A stretch of DNA of 40,539 nucleotides from NCBI GenBank assembly GCA_945910645.1, contig CAMDZB010000011.1, positions 1 through 40,539 of the forward strand, written 5' to 3'. A program made the position numbers and the translations under genes. This stretch comes from an uncultured Spirochaetaceae bacterium (GTDB lineage Bacteria; Spirochaetota; Spirochaetia; Sphaerochaetales; Sphaerochaetaceae). The notes under the pieces are model-generated. The model saw only the letters and a program-made list of their open reading frames with translations. It searched no databases and was not told the origin of the DNA. This document shows positions 7,359 through 17,296 of the stretch, one piece after another (positions within the stretch are counted from its first letter, which is position 1; each line of letters starts with the position of its first letter).

Positions 7359-9398
7359 TTAAACGTTAATTGACCTTACGAGTCTGAGGCCTGTCTTATC
7401 GATCATGTCCTTGTTGGCATTAAACTGATTTGTCCAATAAGAAACAATGCTAGATGGCTCTTTTTCTCCAGGTTCTGTCAGCTCTATTGTCTTTCTTGTA
7501 TCCTTAGAGAGATACACCTTGGCGCTCTCATCGCTAAAGTTGCCACCAACTGCGGTGAGCTTCTTTTCCTCCATAACTCTAGAGAAGATCATATCAACCC
7601 ATTCATCAACGTTTCCACTCATTCCCCTTACGCCGAAGTTATTTGGAAGGTATTTATTAATAGTAGACGTTGGTGCGTCAAGATACTGAAAACCAATTGG
7701 ATATGACTTGCCATTAAAATATGCGTATGATGCTTCACTGGTGCCTGCATTGTCACCTGAGACAACGTTTGTTCTGTTCTCAAACGATGGATATCTTGAG
7801 GTGCCTTCACCTGACACTCCTTCCTCATAATTACTAGGAATGTTGTTAACTGGCCTACCTGATGCAGCGCATACCCACTCTGCTGTTGTTGGGATTCTGA
7901 ATCCTGTTGCAGAGAGATCTGCACCAAAACCATCCACGTATTTATCTTCAGTTGTACCGGGCTTACGTGATGCAGATGTGATAAGAGCAACAGCATCCTC
8001 CATTGTTCTCACTCTTTCGTTGGTTTTTGGATTAATGTATGCGTATGTGAATCTTGATGTGCTCTGGTTATGTGCATTGTAATACTCTGTAAATGCATTT
8101 GCTATGATCATAGCCTGGAGTGGATTTACTCCAGTAAGCGGGCGCTCTGGATTGGCTTTTGCATCATTTCCAATAGGGAAATCAGGAAGATAATATCTTT
8201 GAAAGCCATATGGCTTGTCAGTTGTTAAATCCTGCCATCTCTGAAGTTCCATGTACATACCGCGTGTAATCACATGCTCGCCGATAGCAAAGTCGTGCTC
8301 AATCGGAGTGCTCATTGCATCATTTTCCTCATCTTTTAGGATGTCAGATCTCACGTAATAGCCCTTTGCCGGAATTTTAATCTCCGTGTATTTTGGATAG
8401 AAGAAGTAGCCTAATTGAGGTGTAGGAAGAGGTGTAGGAAGATAAGACTTTTTAAAGTACGGTGGGAAAAACACGCCGTTATTACTAAAATCTGTGAGCG
8501 TGTAGTAGTCAGCTGTGTCCCTCTCCCAAATTGCATAAAGATTTACAGCATTAGCCTTCTTGTTCTCTTCAGTCTCATCTCCTAAGTATCCGTCACTGAT
8601 GTCGAGTTCAAATGACTTTGATGCTGGGAATTCTGGGATAATTGCATCGAATTTTCTACTCCAACCAGCGAGTCTATAGCCGTGGCGTGTGATGGTGTAT
8701 GGAATTGTTACAGTTCTTGTGTATCCTTTAGCCTTGTCTGTAGCCTTGATTGATGTATTTAATTTAACATCTGAGTAGTCAATCTGTTTATTTGTAAAAT
8801 CATAATAGTCTGAATCAAGAATGTTCGTTCCGTCTATCTTAGTTGTGTTAAAGTTGAGGTTTACATACATGTTATACTCATCTTTAGGACTTCCTGGTGC
8901 TCCTTCTGGCCATTCGGCATAGAACGACGCAGAATCGTAGAGGACGTATGAGTAATGGAGGTCTTTATCAATGTCCACCTCCGTATTGTCTTTGTAATAC
9001 TTTGTTTCTACATCATAATATGCATAGAAGTTCACGTTTGTGGACTTAAGGCGTGAGGTGAATATCTCCTGCTTCCCGAGCGTGGATGAGAGTGACCATG
9101 TTTTTGTGTCGAATGTGTAGCGTTTTTTAACCTTGAGTGATCCATCTTTAATTGCAATTTCATCAACATCAACCTCAAATGAGTACTTTTCGCTATCTGG
9201 CACAGAGTACTCTACCTCTTGGTTATAGATGAACTTCTCTTTCTCCGCTGTGCCTTCTATAACCTTCCATTCCTTTGCGTCATTGTCGTAGTAGTTTACC
9301 TGCAGATGAACAGGAGGAAGTGCTTGCATACAGCTGAATAGAAAGCTTGATGCAATAATTATTGTCAGTAATAGTAATATTTTCCTCTGTTTTATCAT
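7359..9398 (-). CDS. Lipoprotein with InlB-like repeats and C-terminal FGE fold
   Basis: The reading frame can be extended to 9437 (GTG), but the ATG at 9398 is preceded by AAGGAG at good distance and opens directly into a signal peptide ending in the lipobox FLFSC. I therefore choose 9398 (about 679 residues). The N-terminal half has several Tyr/Trp-rich modules, including an InlB B-repeat (GYRLAGWSRKFD, then LYAIW). The C-terminal half has the FGE-type fold with ATGFRIPTTAEWVCAA, FGVRGMSGNVDEWV and KTGLRLVRS. It is a paralogue of the next gene and shares modules with the giant lipoprotein upstream. Its promoter carries a homopolymer in the spacer. Function is probably surface adhesion or binding (inference). 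Confidence 0.8.
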   Translation of the reverse strand: MIKQRKILLLLTIIIASSFLFSCMQALPPVHLQVNYYDNDAKEWKVIEGTAEKEKFIYNQEVEYSVPDSEKYSFEVDVDEIAIKDGSLKVKKRYTFDTKTWSLSSTLGKQEIFTSRLKSTNVNFYAYYDVETKYYKDNTEVDIDKDLHYSYVLYDSASFYAEWPEGAPGSPKDEYNMYVNLNFNTTKIDGTNILDSDYYDFTNKQIDYSDVKLNTSIKATDKAKGYTRTVTIPYTITRHGYRLAGWSRKFDAIIPEFPASKSFELDISDGYLGDETEENKKANAVNLYAIWERDTADYYTLTDFSNNGVFFPPYFKKSYLPTPLPTPQLGYFFYPKYTEIKIPAKGYYVRSDILKDEENDAMSTPIEHDFAIGEHVITRGMYMELQRWQDLTTDKPYGFQRYYLPDFPIGNDAKANPERPLTGVNPLQAMIIANAFTEYYNAHNQSTSRFTYAYINPKTNERVRTMEDAVALITSASRKPGTTEDKYVDGFGADLSATGFRIPTTAEWVCAASGRPVNNIPSNYEEGVSGEGTSRYPSFENRTNVVSGDNAGTSEASYAYFNGKSYPIGFQYLDAPTSTINKYLPNNFGVRGMSGNVDEWVDMIFSRVMEEKKLTAVGGNFSDESAKVYLSKDTRKTIELTEPGEKEPSSIVSYWTNQFNANKDMIDKTGLRLVRSINV

Positions 9399-9452
9399 AG
9401 GCCACTCCTTTTGTATAGCTATGCTTAAAATATGCACAGCTCCTCAAAAGAA

Positions 9453-9480
9453 ATTATATAGTAATTTTTTTTTTCGTCAA
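9453..9480 (-). promoter_or_regulatory. Lipoprotein-pair promoter with a ten-A spacer tract
   Basis: On the minus strand TTGACG (9475-9480) and TATAAT (9453-9458) are separated by 16 bases, ten of which are an uninterrupted A run (9465-9474). The boxes are near consensus, so the assignment is good. Gain or loss of bases in the run would change the box spacing and therefore promoter strength. Confidence 0.6.
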
Positions 9481-9510
9481 ACAATGTACACGTGCAGAGG
9501 CTTCTGGCAT

Positions 9511-9547
9511 TTATAAAAATGGAGGTGCATTCTTTGCACCTCCATTT
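9511..9547 (-). terminator. Strong Rho-independent terminator of the giant lipoprotein gene
   Basis: A perfect 13-bp stem (9517-9529 with 9535-9547, five-base loop) is followed on the minus strand by TTTTTAT. It lies 28 bases after the stop of the giant lipoprotein gene. Confidence 0.9.
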
Positions 9548-9574
9548 ACACCATCTCTGGTGAGGTTCAGTTGA

Positions 9575-12500
9575 TTATACATCGGTGAGCGTGGAGATCT
9601 GATACTTAGCGCCCGTAAGGGTGATCTTTTCTGTGATGTTATTGCCTCTGAGGAAAGGCTCAGCAAGCATCGAGTCTGGACCAGAAAGGTAGAGCGTGAT
9701 GTTCGTAGTCTGTGGTGTAAGAAGCGCAACTTTCTTATCACCTGTGTACTTAAGCTTTGCCGTGGATGGCGATGAAAGACTATCAAGAGCGATAGAATAT
9801 GCAACTGCCTCTCCAAATACGCCACCATCATCAACGGCTGTCTCGTGAGAGGCGTTAAGGGCGTGATCAGCTGTGTCCTTTAGATTGAACTCGAGTCCGT
9901 TTGAAAGCGTGATCGTTACGCTGTTAGACTCGCTAGGTAACGTGCTGTTACTAAAGGCGTAGATCTCACCAGAGAGCGAGCCTGCTACTGTGTTGAGGAA
10001 GTAGCTCTTAACAGGTTCTGCACTATCCTCAGGGATAGTGTCTATGTATGCAAGGGGTGCTGATCTCCATGAATTAGTATCACCAGTGGATTCAGTAGAT
10101 GCTGCTACTGCAGATATGAGCTGATCCCATGAGCCCTGATACTTCATCTCTTTAAGAGACGAACAAGCAACAACGAAATCTTGTGCAAATGAAGCAAACG
10201 GTGGCACTGTAAGCTCAACAAGCTCTTTACAATTCCAAAACATCCCTATAAAGCTACCTGTACTCATTTCCTTTGGAAGCTTAATAGACTGAATGTTGGA
10301 AAATGCGAACGCATACGCATATGCTGATGTTATCGTCTTTGGAATGTCTATAGTGACAAGACCGTCGTTGTTATAGTTTCTAAGCTCTCTTGAGTGGAAT
10401 GCGTATTGTGCAATCATGGTAATATCATCACCTATCCTCTCTGTTGCATTTGTTGCAAGGATGAGGCGCCCTTCATTGGCTGTGCCCTTCTTTGATTTAA
10501 GATAGCCATTTTCAACCTCATATGCTGGGTTTTCACCCGATACTATGATTGTCTCAAGCTTTGGGCAGGCAAACGCTACATTTCCTACACCTAATTCTGT
10601 ACCAAAGTCTGTGAGGTTCTTTCCTATTGTGATGCTTTCGAGATTCGGATTATCATGTAAAGCACCTTCCCCTATTTTCTTTAATGACTCAGGTAGCACA
10701 ATCGATGAAATATTATTATACGCAAGTGCGTTGACATTAAGTTCCTCAACATATGAGTATGGTGAGAACTTAATAGCCTGAAGCTCCTTACTGTCAAATG
10801 CATTTTCATCTGTATTGTAGCCTATCTGTTTAATTGGAAGCCATTCTTTATCAGCATCGCCAAATGATGCAGGGATGATGTAACCAAGCTCAGTCTTACT
10901 CATATCTCCAGCTTCAGACAAAATATAGCCCTGACTGTCGGTAGTAAGTTTGAATGATGCTAGTGTGCCGTCGATCACCACGCCGTCTTCAACCACCACC
11001 TGGAGTCCAGTGTCTGGGTTATCTGTATAGATGTCTGATGATATAGGCTTGATGTTCTCATCTCCGTTCACCGTTACCATATCGCGCGTTACAATAAATA
11101 CTGGCTTGACTAGGTTAATCTTGTCGTATCCGATTGTTGGAGTGCCAGAGAGGTACACATGTGCGGTTGAACAAGGAGTGCTTGTGCCGTCGTCGTTCTC
11201 TGACGGTCCGTCTGCAGAAATACGAGCTGTGATGTTCAGCTTTGCAAGCTCTGGCGATGAGATAGTCATGAGTTGGAGTGAGCGGAATGTGAGCCAGCTT
11301 GCAGAGTTGATGTTGATGTCGAAGTGATATGTCTTTGAAGATGATGCAACTTCCTTGAGGTTCTGCATAGAGATTACGTTTGCTGTTGTGGTTACAGAGC
11401 CGATGTGTACTCCTATTGTTGGGTTTGCGGTGATGTTGTAACCCTTAATTACGTTGTTATCTCTGAAGAGCTGACCGAATATATACTCGCCTGAGTTGAG
11501 GCTCGAGCCGTATTCACCCGATACTGTGATTTCACCATACGTCTTACCCTTAGCTGCTGTGAGTGTAAACTTAAGCTTGTTTGCCTCATCGTTTGGAATA
11601 GTCGTGCCGTCTGTTGTAACACGGGCAAGAACGTAATTGTTGAAGTCACTTGCGAACTCGAGATTCCTTGTAAGCTTAACCCTGATCGTTTCGTTGATTG
11701 GTGTTCCTCTGAATATTCTAATAGGATTGTCTGGGTAGTTCTCTGAGATGAGGAATTGGACTCTGCCGTACTTTACGTAGTATGGGAAGTCCTTACACTC
11801 GACGTATCCAAACTGTGGTGTGTTTACACACCATGCCTCTTCTGTAGTCTCGTCTGTTGTGTTATTCAGGTCTTTTGCACCTTGAACGCCAGCTATGTTA
11901 ATAAAGTCTGTGTATGATCCTTCGAATTTCACGTCCTTAAGAAGTGCAGAGTTGTTAAATGCACCCGCCTCAATTGACGTTACCGACGCAGGGATTGTGA
12001 ATGACACAAGGCTTGAACAGCCGTTGAATGCATTCATTTTGATCGTTTTAATAGTTGATGCAGGAAGCTCAACTGTTGTGAGTGAGGTACAATCCTTAAA
12101 CGTATTCTGGGCAATATTAGTTAGCTGTGTGTCCTTAAGGTTCACGTACTGAAGCGATGTACACCCTTCAAATACACCACCATATTGAAGATTAGTATCT
12201 TCTCCAAGACCTATAACTCCACTTGGAATAGTGATCATTGCAATAGATGTACAGCCTTTAAATGCACCATTGTTAATATTACTCAAACTCGATGGCAGGT
12301 TAATCTCTCTGAGTGATGTGCATTCGGCAAAAGTATTAGCATCAATTGTTGTAATACCCTCTTGGATAACAACTGATTCAAGCGATGTACATCTATAGAA
12401 AAGGCCTTCATGAAGCGATCCTGATGCAACTCCTTTAGGGAATGTAAATGTCCTAAGGCTTGTACATTCTCTAAATGCAGCTACATATATCACATCTACC

Positions 12501-15500
12501 GTGTCAGGAATGCTTACTGTTTCAAGAGATGAACATCCTTTGAAGGCTCCTGAGCCTATCTTTTGAAGACCACTCGGGAACACCACCGCCTGGAGACTTG
12601 AACAGTCGCCAAATATGTATGAGGGCAAGACAGTGTGATTGTCACTGAGTTTTATCACCCTAAGATTTGAAAGCTTTGAATAGACACTATTTTTTTCTTC
12701 ATAAGCCCCTCTGTAATCGCTTTCTTCAACATTCGAGTATTTTAAGACTGTGTTAGGTTCACGAATTGCTGTGATGGCATCGGCATTATTTCTCACATTA
12801 TCAAACATAGTGTTAGAAAGTACAGTGACCTTTTTGCGCCCATTTATATTATCACCTTTAACAGTTGATGGAATGGCGTAAGTGACGTCACTTCTGAACG
12901 CTGTATTATCAATTGTTTTTAACTGATACCCACTGTCTATCAGCTCATACGTCGCCTCAAATGGAATTGCATCCACCCACACGGCTTTAAGCTCAAGCCC
13001 ATTCTTATATGGAATAAATGGATCTTCAGCCCATACATCGCCTGTGGATGTGTCTGTGCTTGCTCTGTCGTACGTCCAGCCGTCGAAGGTGAAGCCGTCC
13101 TTAGCAATATCTTGAAGACCATCAACGAGCGCTTCAAAGTCACCCCATTGTGCTGTGATGACCGTATCTTTTGCTAATTTGTAATTTTCTTTTATTTTTC
13201 CGTCTGCTGTAACTACTTCGTCATTGCTATCATTCTCATCAATAAATCCTTTAAATGGAGCGATTGATTTTCCGTCTTGAGGGTTATCTACGCCTACCTT
13301 ATTTGAAATGAATCTGACGGTTCTCACCATCTCTGGAAGGAACGTCATTGCAGCGATGTCAACAGGGTTCTTAAGAACGCCCGCTTCAACGGTTGAATAC
13401 CACTGGCCATTATTAGCATTAGCATCAGGGTCGAAGTACAACGCGCTTGTGGTCCTCTTTGTGACGCCTTCCTGGCTCTGGTCGAATGTGAGCGTGAAGA
13501 ATGGTGATGACCACACGCCCTTGAGTGTAATTGTGTGTGCGCTATAATCAATTGCGCTAGCTTTTTCAAGATCAGCTCTTACTGGTGTGAACGAAACACC
13601 TGCAATTGCTGGTTTTGATCCTGTTGCGCTCCATCCTTCGAAGGTGTAATTTGCAGGTATTGTTCCACTAATACTATTTAAGGAAACAGTTGGCATGTTG
13701 CCGTATACAGCATTAACCTCTATGCCATTCTCTGCACTTGAGATAGATGTAGCAACAATTGTTCCATCTGCGCTTATGTATGAACCGTAGCCACTGAATG
13801 GTACTGTTAATGGTGTATCCTGAGGGCTTGTAATGCCATCCCCCGATACTGCACCGTGATAATTAACGTCATATGTAATGTTCCATGTGTTCTGAGGAAC
13901 CACAATCTTTGTGGCAGGGTTAGTGCCGTTTGTTGCATCGTCAAGCGTTAGGTACCACTTCCCTGTCTTTACGCTGTAGTAAATTGCTTCTGTTCCCTTC
14001 GTTTCTATATCTTCACCACCATAAGTACTATTGAGGTTTAGAGTATAGATGTCCTTTCTCTGCCATACTGCGTATAGTTTTACATTCTTTCCTTTAGGCT
14101 CGTATGTGAATCCTGTGTCTTTACTGCCGTCTAGCACCTCGCCGTTTGGCGTTTCAGACCAGCCGAGGAACTCGTATTTATCCGCCTGTGAAGATGTCTG
14201 TGTTGGAGGCATCGGAGTTACGGTGACACTATCTTTGAATTTGGCGATAAAGGTCACTTCTTTTGTTTTACCGTCATCCGTGATGCCACTATATTCACTA
14301 TGACCTGATATATCGCTTAAAGTAACGCCAGCGTCTGTTACATTAACTGTGATTGACTTGCCGTCGCTGCGTGCTTCTGATGTGTAGCTCTCTAGTGTAA
14401 ACGATGCCACTTCTGATGTTTTTGATAGCGATCCTGCATCGCTGTTGTACACGTCGAATGTTACGGTCCAGTCCTTCCTTGGAAGGAGGTTTACAGCTAT
14501 ATCTGGTGTTGGTGTTGCTCCAGGATTATTCATATCCGAAATGTCGTCGAACCATGCTTTTGTTACGACTTTATCTGTTTCGTTCTGTGTGTATTTGTAG
14601 TATCTCTTGATTGGAGATGTGTTTGATGTGACGGCGTCTTTCTCATCCGTGGTGAATGTGAATGTGTAATAGCGATTATCTCCCCATACTGCGTAGAATG
14701 TAAGGGTGTTGTCTGTAGTTGCGTTATCAAGATCGTCACTTGTTGGTCTGAATTCAGTTCCAGTCTTTATGTCTGTTCTTTCGTTTGCATCAAGACTCCA
14801 GCCGTAGAACTTATAGCCGTCAATTGCGATTTGTGGTAGTGCAATTGATCCCGTTGCCTCCCAGTCGACATAAGCTATAAACTCCTCTTTATTTGCCGTT
14901 CCTGCTAATTTATTAGAATGCTGGAAGACTCCCTGACTGTTGACGATGATATTGCGCTTGTTGATTATATCTTTTTTAAACTTGTCTTTCTCTGCCTGAT
15001 CAACAATAAATAATGATTTGAACTTATAGCTGTAATTCTTTGAATCGAGTGAATCACCTGTGACTGATTCGCCATTAACTCCTTCTGGGAGATTTTCATT
15101 AAATACAATGTTCACTTGCTTGGTTGGAACAGCAATTGAACTTGGATATTTTGTAAGGAAGGTTGGTTCACCATCGACACTTTCTGTGCTATCGTCTGTA
15201 TACCAGCAGCCATCATCCTTTCGGTAGAGTGCTGTGTCGAGAGGTAGAGGAGAGGAGTTTTTATCGTCATAGAAATTAAGTTTATAGTAATCCACCTTGC
15301 CCCAGTCTGCTGTAAATAAGGTATTTTCAGATACATCAACTTCATCACCAGCAGCGTATTTGCTACCATCAATACTGGATATCCAGCCTCCGAATTCCAA
15401 ACCTGGAGCTTGTTCAACATCTGGCAAAATAATTTTCGAGGTGGTTTCCCACTGAGCTATTGCCTTGTTTTCAACATACTCGTCATTTACAATATAACCA

Positions 15501-16411
15501 TTGCTATCGATAAACAACTCACCAGTACTTGCATACTTGTACCCTTTAAACGTGTAGTTTATCACGGTGCTTTCCGGCGTCTTGATGGGCTTACCACCTA
15601 CGTCGTACGAGACTGTAATGCTCTTTGTTGGGATTGTGATATGTGTGATGTTGTTGCTTTCTTCATCGTTCTTGTTTGCATACCACTTGCCATTAAAATT
15701 CCACTTATGAAGGGATGAGATGGAAGATGTTGTGGCAAAGACGTGGTCTAGTTCTACTGTGTTGTATGTGTTATCTCCCCATATGGCTACAAAGTTAAGC
15801 TCGTTCTTTTCAAACGCTGTTTGTAACTCAGGATCGTTAATATCAATTGTAACTCGTTCTAATGAAGGGTCAAATGGATCCGACTTGCCAGTTACGCGCC
15901 ATCCTCTAAAGAGATGGCTGTCGTATCGTTTAAGATCAACAACAATCTTGTCATTATTCCATGATGCAGATGCTGTATCACTTTCTTTTAAGCTTACACC
16001 TGGTACAATAGCACCAGTTGAATCAACGATCATTGTAGAGGAGTGATCAGGACCGTTGTAAATATAGAAACCGTCAAATCCCATGTTGAAAGTTGTTGCT
16101 TTGGGAAGGGGATATTTGCCATCATCAGCAACAGGAGGTGTGCCGTTCTGAGAATAGTTGATCGCTATCTGCCTCCTTGGTAGAGTTGGGATACTTGAGA
16201 TCTTCTTTGATGCGGCACTGTTCTCATACCAGGATTTGTCTGTGAGGTTGTAGTAGATTTTTCGTGGAGTGCTCTCCACTGATGCACCATTTCCGTCTAG
16301 CTCCAAAAATCTTAGGTTAGGAGCGTTGCTGTTACAAGATGCTGCAAAGAGCATAAGAACAACCAGTGCTGCAAGAAATACTGTTCTAATCGTTTTGTTA
16401 ACTTTCACCAT
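9575..16411 (-). CDS. Giant surface lipoprotein with InlB-like modules and BspA leucine-rich repeats
   Basis: The frame is open to 16453, but the ATG at 16411 has AAGGGGG eight bases upstream and opens into a signal peptide with lipobox LFAASC (Cys 26). This gives about 2278 residues. The first half (roughly 16.2-13.0 kb) holds about six composite modules. Each contains a short element with WY, a strand ending in a TYDV-like sequence, and an InlB B-repeat core such as FLGWSETPNG or FYGWSLDANE followed by LYAVW. Two BspA-type LRR_5 blocks follow (about 12.7-11.9 kb and 10.85-10.1 kb), with repeats such as IGSGAFKGCSSLETVSIP. The stretch between has Ig-like strands. Such proteins bind host or bacterial surfaces. 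It is flanked by its own promoter and a strong terminator. Confidence 0.85.
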   Translation of the reverse strand: MVKVNKTIRTVFLAALVVLMLFAASCNSNAPNLRFLELDGNGASVESTPRKIYYNLTDKSWYENSAASKKISSIPTLPRRQIAINYSQNGTPPVADDGKYPLPKATTFNMGFDGFYIYNGPDHSSTMIVDSTGAIVPGVSLKESDTASASWNNDKIVVDLKRYDSHLFRGWRVTGKSDPFDPSLERVTIDINDPELQTAFEKNELNFVAIWGDNTYNTVELDHVFATTSSISSLHKWNFNGKWYANKNDEESNNITHITIPTKSITVSYDVGGKPIKTPESTVINYTFKGYKYASTGELFIDSNGYIVNDEYVENKAIAQWETTSKIILPDVEQAPGLEFGGWISSIDGSKYAAGDEVDVSENTLFTADWGKVDYYKLNFYDDKNSSPLPLDTALYRKDDGCWYTDDSTESVDGEPTFLTKYPSSIAVPTKQVNIVFNENLPEGVNGESVTGDSLDSKNYSYKFKSLFIVDQAEKDKFKKDIINKRNIIVNSQGVFQHSNKLAGTANKEEFIAYVDWEATGSIALPQIAIDGYKFYGWSLDANERTDIKTGTEFRPTSDDLDNATTDNTLTFYAVWGDNRYYTFTFTTDEKDAVTSNTSPIKRYYKYTQNETDKVVTKAWFDDISDMNNPGATPTPDIAVNLLPRKDWTVTFDVYNSDAGSLSKTSEVASFTLESYTSEARSDGKSITVNVTDAGVTLSDISGHSEYSGITDDGKTKEVTFIAKFKDSVTVTPMPPTQTSSQADKYEFLGWSETPNGEVLDGSKDTGFTYEPKGKNVKLYAVWQRKDIYTLNLNSTYGGEDIETKGTEAIYYSVKTGKWYLTLDDATNGTNPATKIVVPQNTWNITYDVNYHGAVSGDGITSPQDTPLTVPFSGYGSYISADGTIVATSISSAENGIEVNAVYGNMPTVSLNSISGTIPANYTFEGWSATGSKPAIAGVSFTPVRADLEKASAIDYSAHTITLKGVWSSPFFTLTFDQSQEGVTKRTTSALYFDPDANANNGQWYSTVEAGVLKNPVDIAAMTFLPEMVRTVRFISNKVGVDNPQDGKSIAPFKGFIDENDSNDEVVTADGKIKENYKLAKDTVITAQWGDFEALVDGLQDIAKDGFTFDGWTYDRASTDTSTGDVWAEDPFIPYKNGLELKAVWVDAIPFEATYELIDSGYQLKTIDNTAFRSDVTYAIPSTVKGDNINGRKKVTVLSNTMFDNVRNNADAITAIREPNTVLKYSNVEESDYRGAYEEKNSVYSKLSNLRVIKLSDNHTVLPSYIFGDCSSLQAVVFPSGLQKIGSGAFKGCSSLETVSIPDTVDVIYVAAFRECTSLRTFTFPKGVASGSLHEGLFYRCTSLESVVIQEGITTIDANTFAECTSLREINLPSSLSNINNGAFKGCTSIAMITIPSGVIGLGEDTNLQYGGVFEGCTSLQYVNLKDTQLTNIAQNTFKDCTSLTTVELPASTIKTIKMNAFNGCSSLVSFTIPASVTSIEAGAFNNSALLKDVKFEGSYTDFINIAGVQGAKDLNNTTDETTEEAWCVNTPQFGYVECKDFPYYVKYGRVQFLISENYPDNPIRIFRGTPINETIRVKLTRNLEFASDFNNYVLARVTTDGTTIPNDEANKLKFTLTAAKGKTYGEITVSGEYGSSLNSGEYIFGQLFRDNNVIKGYNITANPTIGVHIGSVTTTANVISMQNLKEVASSSKTYHFDININSASWLTFRSLQLMTISSPELAKLNITARISADGPSENDDGTSTPCSTAHVYLSGTPTIGYDKINLVKPVFIVTRDMVTVNGDENIKPISSDIYTDNPDTGLQVVVEDGVVIDGTLASFKLTTDSQGYILSEAGDMSKTELGYIIPASFGDADKEWLPIKQIGYNTDENAFDSKELQAIKFSPYSYVEELNVNALAYNNISSIVLPESLKKIGEGALHDNPNLESITIGKNLTDFGTELGVGNVAFACPKLETIIVSGENPAYEVENGYLKSKKGTANEGRLILATNATERIGDDITMIAQYAFHSRELRNYNNDGLVTIDIPKTITSAYAYAFAFSNIQSIKLPKEMSTGSFIGMFWNCKELVELTVPPFASFAQDFVVACSSLKEMKYQGSWDQLISAVAASTESTGDTNSWRSAPLAYIDTIPEDSAEPVKSYFLNTVAGSLSGEIYAFSNSTLPSESNSVTITLSNGLEFNLKDTADHALNASHETAVDDGGVFGEAVAYSIALDSLSSPSTAKLKYTGDKKVALLTPQTTNITLYLSGPDSMLAEPFLRGNNITEKITLTGAKYQISTLTDV

Positions 16412-16466
16412 GTCAAGTCCCCCTTCTGGACGTAGTTGTGGCTTTGATATCAAGATTTTAAATTAA

Positions 16467-16495
16467 TAATAATATATTTACGCATTAGAAATCAA
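16467..16495 (-). promoter_or_regulatory. Candidate promoter of the giant lipoprotein gene
   Basis: On the minus strand TTGATT (16490-16495) and TTATTA (16467-16472) are spaced by 17 bases, about 55 bases upstream of the chosen ATG. The -10 box is weak, so this is a moderate prediction. Confidence 0.35.
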
Positions 16496-16505
16496 CGCAT
16501 TGAGA

Positions 16506-17252
16506 CTAAAATTGACACCACAAATTCAACATTATCCCTGTAGCGACAGAGACATTTATGGATCCTTTAAGGCCAAATTGAGGGATTGTAACTATGGAGC
16601 GCGACGCCTCTTTAAGGCGGGTATTTACCCCGAATTCCTCATTTCCGATGATGCAGATTCCCTCATCAGGAAAGCGGAACGAATTGATGTTTTCGCCTCC
16701 ACACTCAAGCGAGAACACGTGAAGGTTTGGATTGTTTTTGAAGAGTTCAAGTGCATCAAGTTCTGTGATAACCTCACTCTCGATGCTCTCGATGGTTCCT
16801 GAGCTTGTGCGAAGAGCACGAGGATGAGCGAGTGCGGATGAGCTTCCTATGATGTAAATTTTTTTGATCATGAATGACTCTGCCGATCTGAAGATTGCGC
16901 CGATGTTGTAAGGCGAGCGGATGTTATCAAGAACAAGGTAGCGTTCCTTTACAATTCGAGTCTTTCCTGAGGATGATCCCTTAATGTAGTCCCAGTTGAC
17001 ATCGCCCAGTCCTGAGAGTGCCTTAAGGTACTCTGCAATAAGAAGCGGGTTCTCCCCTCCCTCAACGCGCTCTATGAGTTCGTCCATTATAGACGGATCG
17101 ACAACGCCAATACTATACAGATGTTTATATACTTCCCTTGAATAGTCGTCAAGGACACTTTTCCCATCGTGGATTTTGGATGAGATTATCACTGTGGCTT
17201 TCTTTAAGGCAGTTGAGGGTTTTAACGCTTTAAATTTATCGATCTTTATCAT
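16506..17252 (-). CDS. SpoU/TrmH-family RNA 2'-O-methyltransferase
   Basis: The 248-residue protein has the three SPOUT motifs in order: LVLDNIRSPYNIGAIFRSAE (motif 1), CIIGNEEFGVN (motif 2) and IPQFGLKGSINVSVATGIML (motif 3), which form the knotted S-adenosylmethionine site. It probably methylates a ribose in tRNA or rRNA; the target cannot be read from sequence. The N-terminal 100 residues are helical and do not match the usual L30e-like extension clearly. It lies upstream of the giant lipoprotein gene but is separated from it by that gene's own promoter. Confidence 0.85.
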   Translation of the reverse strand: MIKIDKFKALKPSTALKKATVIISSKIHDGKSVLDDYSREVYKHLYSIGVVDPSIMDELIERVEGGENPLLIAEYLKALSGLGDVNWDYIKGSSSGKTRIVKERYLVLDNIRSPYNIGAIFRSAESFMIKKIYIIGSSSALAHPRALRTSSGTIESIESEVITELDALELFKNNPNLHVFSLECGGENINSFRFPDEGICIIGNEEFGVNTRLKEASRSIVTIPQFGLKGSINVSVATGIMLNLWCQF

Positions 17253-17296
17253 TTTAATATTCGCGCTGTTATATTTTCTTAACTTATTGTTATATT

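Noticed and set aside
9575-16453. Taking the longest frame (to 16453) as the protein start
   Set aside because: The extra 14 residues precede the signal peptide and have no ribosome-binding site; the ATG at 16411 has one. The same reasoning moved the starts at 9437 to 9398 and 19285 to 19327.
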